Part shown: one piece after another, positions 62,491-64,000 of the stretch
How the letters are laid out: each line of letters opens with the position of its first letter
Numbering within the stretch: position 1 is the first letter of the stretch
Assembly: GCA_047638815.1 (NCBI GenBank)
Contig: JBLIMR010000001.1
Coordinates: forward strand, 1 to 64,000
DNA from: JAJRRH01 sp047638815
GTDB taxonomy: Bacteria; Bacteroidota; Bacteroidia; Flavobacteriales_D; JABDKJ01
Reading direction: 5' to 3'
DNA length: 64,000 nucleotides
Program-made: the position numbers and the translations under genes
The notes under the pieces: model-generated
What the model was told of the DNA's origin: nothing
Database searches by the model: none
The model's input: the letters and a program-made list of their open reading frames with translations, nothing else

Positions 62491-63369
62491 ATGTCAACGG
62501 TCAGAGATAAAATAGCCAATAGAAAACTAAGGAGTTCATATGTTTCGACCGTAATTGGTATAGCATTAGTGCTTTTTATGCTTGGGTTTTTGGGCTTGTT
62601 GTTGTTGAAGGCAAACGAGCTGGCAACTTATGCCAAAGAGAATGTGAGATTTGAAGTCTACTTATTGGATAAAGCAAAAGAAGCAGACATCCTTAAGTTA
62701 CAAAAATCACTTAACACATCAGACTTTGCTAAGGGCAGTAAGTACATCACCAAAGAAGAAGCTACCAAACAGCAGATAGCTGATTTGGGTCAGGACTTTA
62801 CGGGTTTCTTGGATGGGTATAGTCCTATTCCGGCAACCATAGATCTCAATCTAAAGGCGGAGTACATTCATCCTGATAGTGTCGAGTGGATTGTGAATGA
62901 AATTCAGGCAAACACCAGTGTCAAAGACGTTAACTATAGTCCCAATCTCATCAATAAGATATATGAGAATTCAAGAAAAATTGGGATTATCATATTGATT
63001 TTTAGTGGGGTACTCCTGTTGATTGCTATTGCGCTTATAAACAATACTATCCGACTAGCGATGTATTCTAAACGTTTTCTCATTAGGAGTATGAAACTTG
63101 TAGGAGCTACAAAAGGATTTATTCAAAAACCATTTTTCAAGAGTGGATTTGTGCAGGGTATTCTAGGGGGTATTATCGCAATGGGAATGTTACTAGGAAT
63201 ATTGTATTTATTCAGACAAAGCATTCCTGAATTTTTCCAGATGAAGGAGATGGCACTATTCCTTAAGTTATTCAGCGGAATTATCGTTTTGGGTGTCTTC
63301 ATTGCATTGTTCAGTACCTTCTTAGCAGTAAGAAAATACATGAAAATGGAATTGGATGACCTATACTAG
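62491..63369 (+). CDS. ftsX: Cell division permease-like protein FtsX
   Basis: 292 residues with four transmembrane helices: one near the N-terminus (VIGIALVLFMLGFLGLLLLK) and three at the C-terminus, separated by an extracytoplasmic domain (about 50-170). RSMKLVGATKGFIQKPF is the conserved loop. FtsX with FtsE controls peptidoglycan hydrolases at division; ftsE is not next to it here, which is common in Bacteroidetes. DUF3098 and uppP genes follow in the same direction. Confidence 0.93.
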   Translation: MSTVRDKIANRKLRSSYVSTVIGIALVLFMLGFLGLLLLKANELATYAKENVRFEVYLLDKAKEADILKLQKSLNTSDFAKGSKYITKEEATKQQIADLGQDFTGFLDGYSPIPATIDLNLKAEYIHPDSVEWIVNEIQANTSVKDVNYSPNLINKIYENSRKIGIIILIFSGVLLLIAIALINNTIRLAMYSKRFLIRSMKLVGATKGFIQKPFFKSGFVQGILGGIIAMGMLLGILYLFRQSIPEFFQMKEMALFLKLFSGIIVLGVFIALFSTFLAVRKYMKMELDDLY

Positions 63370-63412
63370 CGGGGGTAAGTACAAATTATTTAGGTGTATT
63401 CCATATTTTTTC

Positions 63413-63433
63413 CACCCTTTAGGGCCGGGGCAG
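63413..63433. repeat. CCC-TTTA-GGG hairpin, long-form copy 4
   Basis: CACCCTTTAGGGCCGGGGCA with one more G, matching 8588-8608 at 20 of 21 bases. An A-rich run and ATTG follow as in copy 1. It lies between ftsX and the promoter of the DUF3098 gene. Confidence 0.65.
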
Positions 63434-63490
63434 GAGAAAAAATTGCCATTATGGGTATAACTGTTGTTAACGTTTTATTAAGAATTCTTT

Positions 63491-63498
63491 TACCTTTG
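63491..63498 (+). promoter_or_regulatory. -7 element (TACCTTTG) of the DUF3098-uppP unit
   Basis: TACCTTTG is an exact TAnnTTTG match, 33 bases before the ATG at 63532. This suggests that the DUF3098 gene and uppP have a promoter separate from ftsX. Confidence 0.5.
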
Positions 63499-63531
63499 CC
63501 GGGTAAGTCTCAAACCAGTAAAAATCAATCA

Positions 63532-63768
63532 ATGGTGGATCAAAAAAATGAAAAAGAGGTATTTGCTTTAGGCAAAAAAAATTACATCCTACTAATAATT
63601 GGATTGGCCATTGTTATGACCGGATTCATGTTGATGACTGGTGGTGGCAGCCCAGATCCAAATGTGTTCAATGAGGAAGTGTTCAGCACTAGGAGAATTA
63701 CAGTGGCACCATTTACGGTATTGACGGGATATATTTTCATCATCTACGCCATAATGAAAAAGGGCTAA
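63532..63768 (+). CDS. DUF3098 small membrane protein
   Basis: 78 residues from the ATG at 63532; the upstream in-frame extension crosses the repeat and the promoter and is not coding. It has two transmembrane helices (YILLIIGLAIVMTGFMLMTG and PFTVLTGYIFIIYAIM) joined by a loop with GGGSPDPNVFNEEVFSTRRI, a DUF3098 pattern. The order ftsX - DUF3098 - uppP is conserved in Bacteroidetes and suggests a link to cell-wall lipid cycling or division. The function is unknown. Confidence 0.85.
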   Translation: MVDQKNEKEVFALGKKNYILLIIGLAIVMTGFMLMTGGGSPDPNVFNEEVFSTRRITVAPFTVLTGYIFIIYAIMKKG

Positions 63769-63793
63769 TTTTCAATCTTAACCTTCTTAAATA

Positions 63794-64000
63794 TTGGAAT
63801 TACTTAAAGCTATTATCCTGGGTATCATTCAGGGATTAACTGAATTTCTACCCGTTAGTAGTAGTGGGCACTTAGAGATTGCTAAAGCCATTCTTGGAGA
63901 GAATTACAGCTCCGAAGAAAGTTTAATGATGACGGTCATTCTACATGCTGCCACGGCTTTGAGCACTATTATTGTTTTCCGAAAAGATATTGTCGAAATA
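63794..64000 (+). CDS. uppP: Undecaprenyl-diphosphatase UppP (BacA), N-terminal part
   Basis: The first 69 residues are inside the window; the gene continues beyond 64000. ELLKAIILGIIQGLTEFLPV followed by SSSGHL is the family signature (QGxTEFLPVSSSGHL) with the catalytic Glu and Ser region. It recycles undecaprenyl pyrophosphate carrier for cell-wall synthesis. The start appears to be TTG (63794-63796); no in-frame ATG precedes it. It follows the DUF3098 gene by 25 bases. Confidence 0.93.
   Translation, partial: MELLKAIILGIIQGLTEFLPVSSSGHLEIAKAILGENYSSEESLMMTVILHAATALSTIIVFRKDIVEI

Noticed and set aside
63394..63531. N-terminal extension of the DUF3098 protein by 46 residues
   Set aside because: The extension translates the CCC-TTTA-GGG repeat and the TACCTTTG promoter element. 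The ATG at 63532 gives the normal protein.
1..64000. CRISPR arrays, insertion sequences, prophage, toxin-antitoxin or restriction systems
   Set aside because: No regularly spaced repeats with unique spacers and no transposase, integrase or system proteins were found. The only nuclease-like gene outside core repair is the GxxExxY gene.

Overview
The window looks like chromosomal backbone from a member of the Bacteroidetes (Bacteroidota), closest in gene content to Flavobacteriia or Saprospiria-like marine lineages. The evidence is: five secreted proteins with a C-terminal type IX secretion (T9SS) sorting domain; a PorE-like OmpA/PD40 protein; promoters of the Bacteroidetes type (TTG-N19/21-TAnnTTTG); an HPRT-adenylate kinase fusion; a DksA-like protein without its zinc cysteines; and the linked small genes that resemble DUF6427, DUF6341 and DUF3098. 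The DNA is AT-rich and densely packed. I see no rRNA, CRISPR array, integrase, transposase or prophage.

Layout. 0-6.4 kb: the end of rsmA; a PDDEXK-like GxxExxY gene framed by dispersed repeats; manC; an aminotransferase; an SprT-like protease with a tiny lipoprotein; mlaEF. 6.4-12.8 kb: a T9SS-secreted protein, the fluoride channel crcB, a PafA-type phosphatase, ppx and a sigma-54 activator without a DNA-binding domain. 13-20.4 kb: recN, a PAP2 phosphatase, the ileS-dksA-like-lspA operon and an ECF sigma factor. 20.4-28 kb: obg and a nucleotide cluster (hpt-adk fusion, purK, udk, purQ, purD) with two small membrane-protein genes and a candidate small RNA. 28-36.6 kb: envelope genes (PorE-like protein, FAD oxidoreductase, cation/proton antiporter, rseP, a VWA protein). 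36.7-38.2 kb: tRNA-Ala(GGC), a decayed outer-membrane-protein fragment and a lipoprotein. 38.5-45.5 kb: a likely operon pepP / FG-GAP T9SS protein / serine hydrolase / unknown gene, then an AraC regulator followed by a Ycf48-like T9SS protein. 45.8-49.6 kb: sdhCAB and smr. 49.7-58 kb: a SPOR protein, an aminotransferase with omega-amidase, an Ig-like lipoprotein, fRMsr, comF and a T9SS-exported peptidylarginine-deiminase-like protein. 58-64 kb: leuS, a T9SS protein, then ftsX, a DUF3098 gene and the start of uppP.

Most genes are core housekeeping or envelope genes. The features outside ordinary gene content are small: a GxxExxY nuclease-like gene with two-module flanking repeats and an exact 26-bp copy 58 kb away; a 50-bp perfect palindrome; a family of CCC-TTTA-GGG hairpins with compensatory base changes; a promoter-to-terminator unit with no gene between purK and udk; and a T9SS-exported deiminase. 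The repeat/GxxExxY unit is the best candidate for an undescribed system. All calls come from reading the sequence, without database searches.
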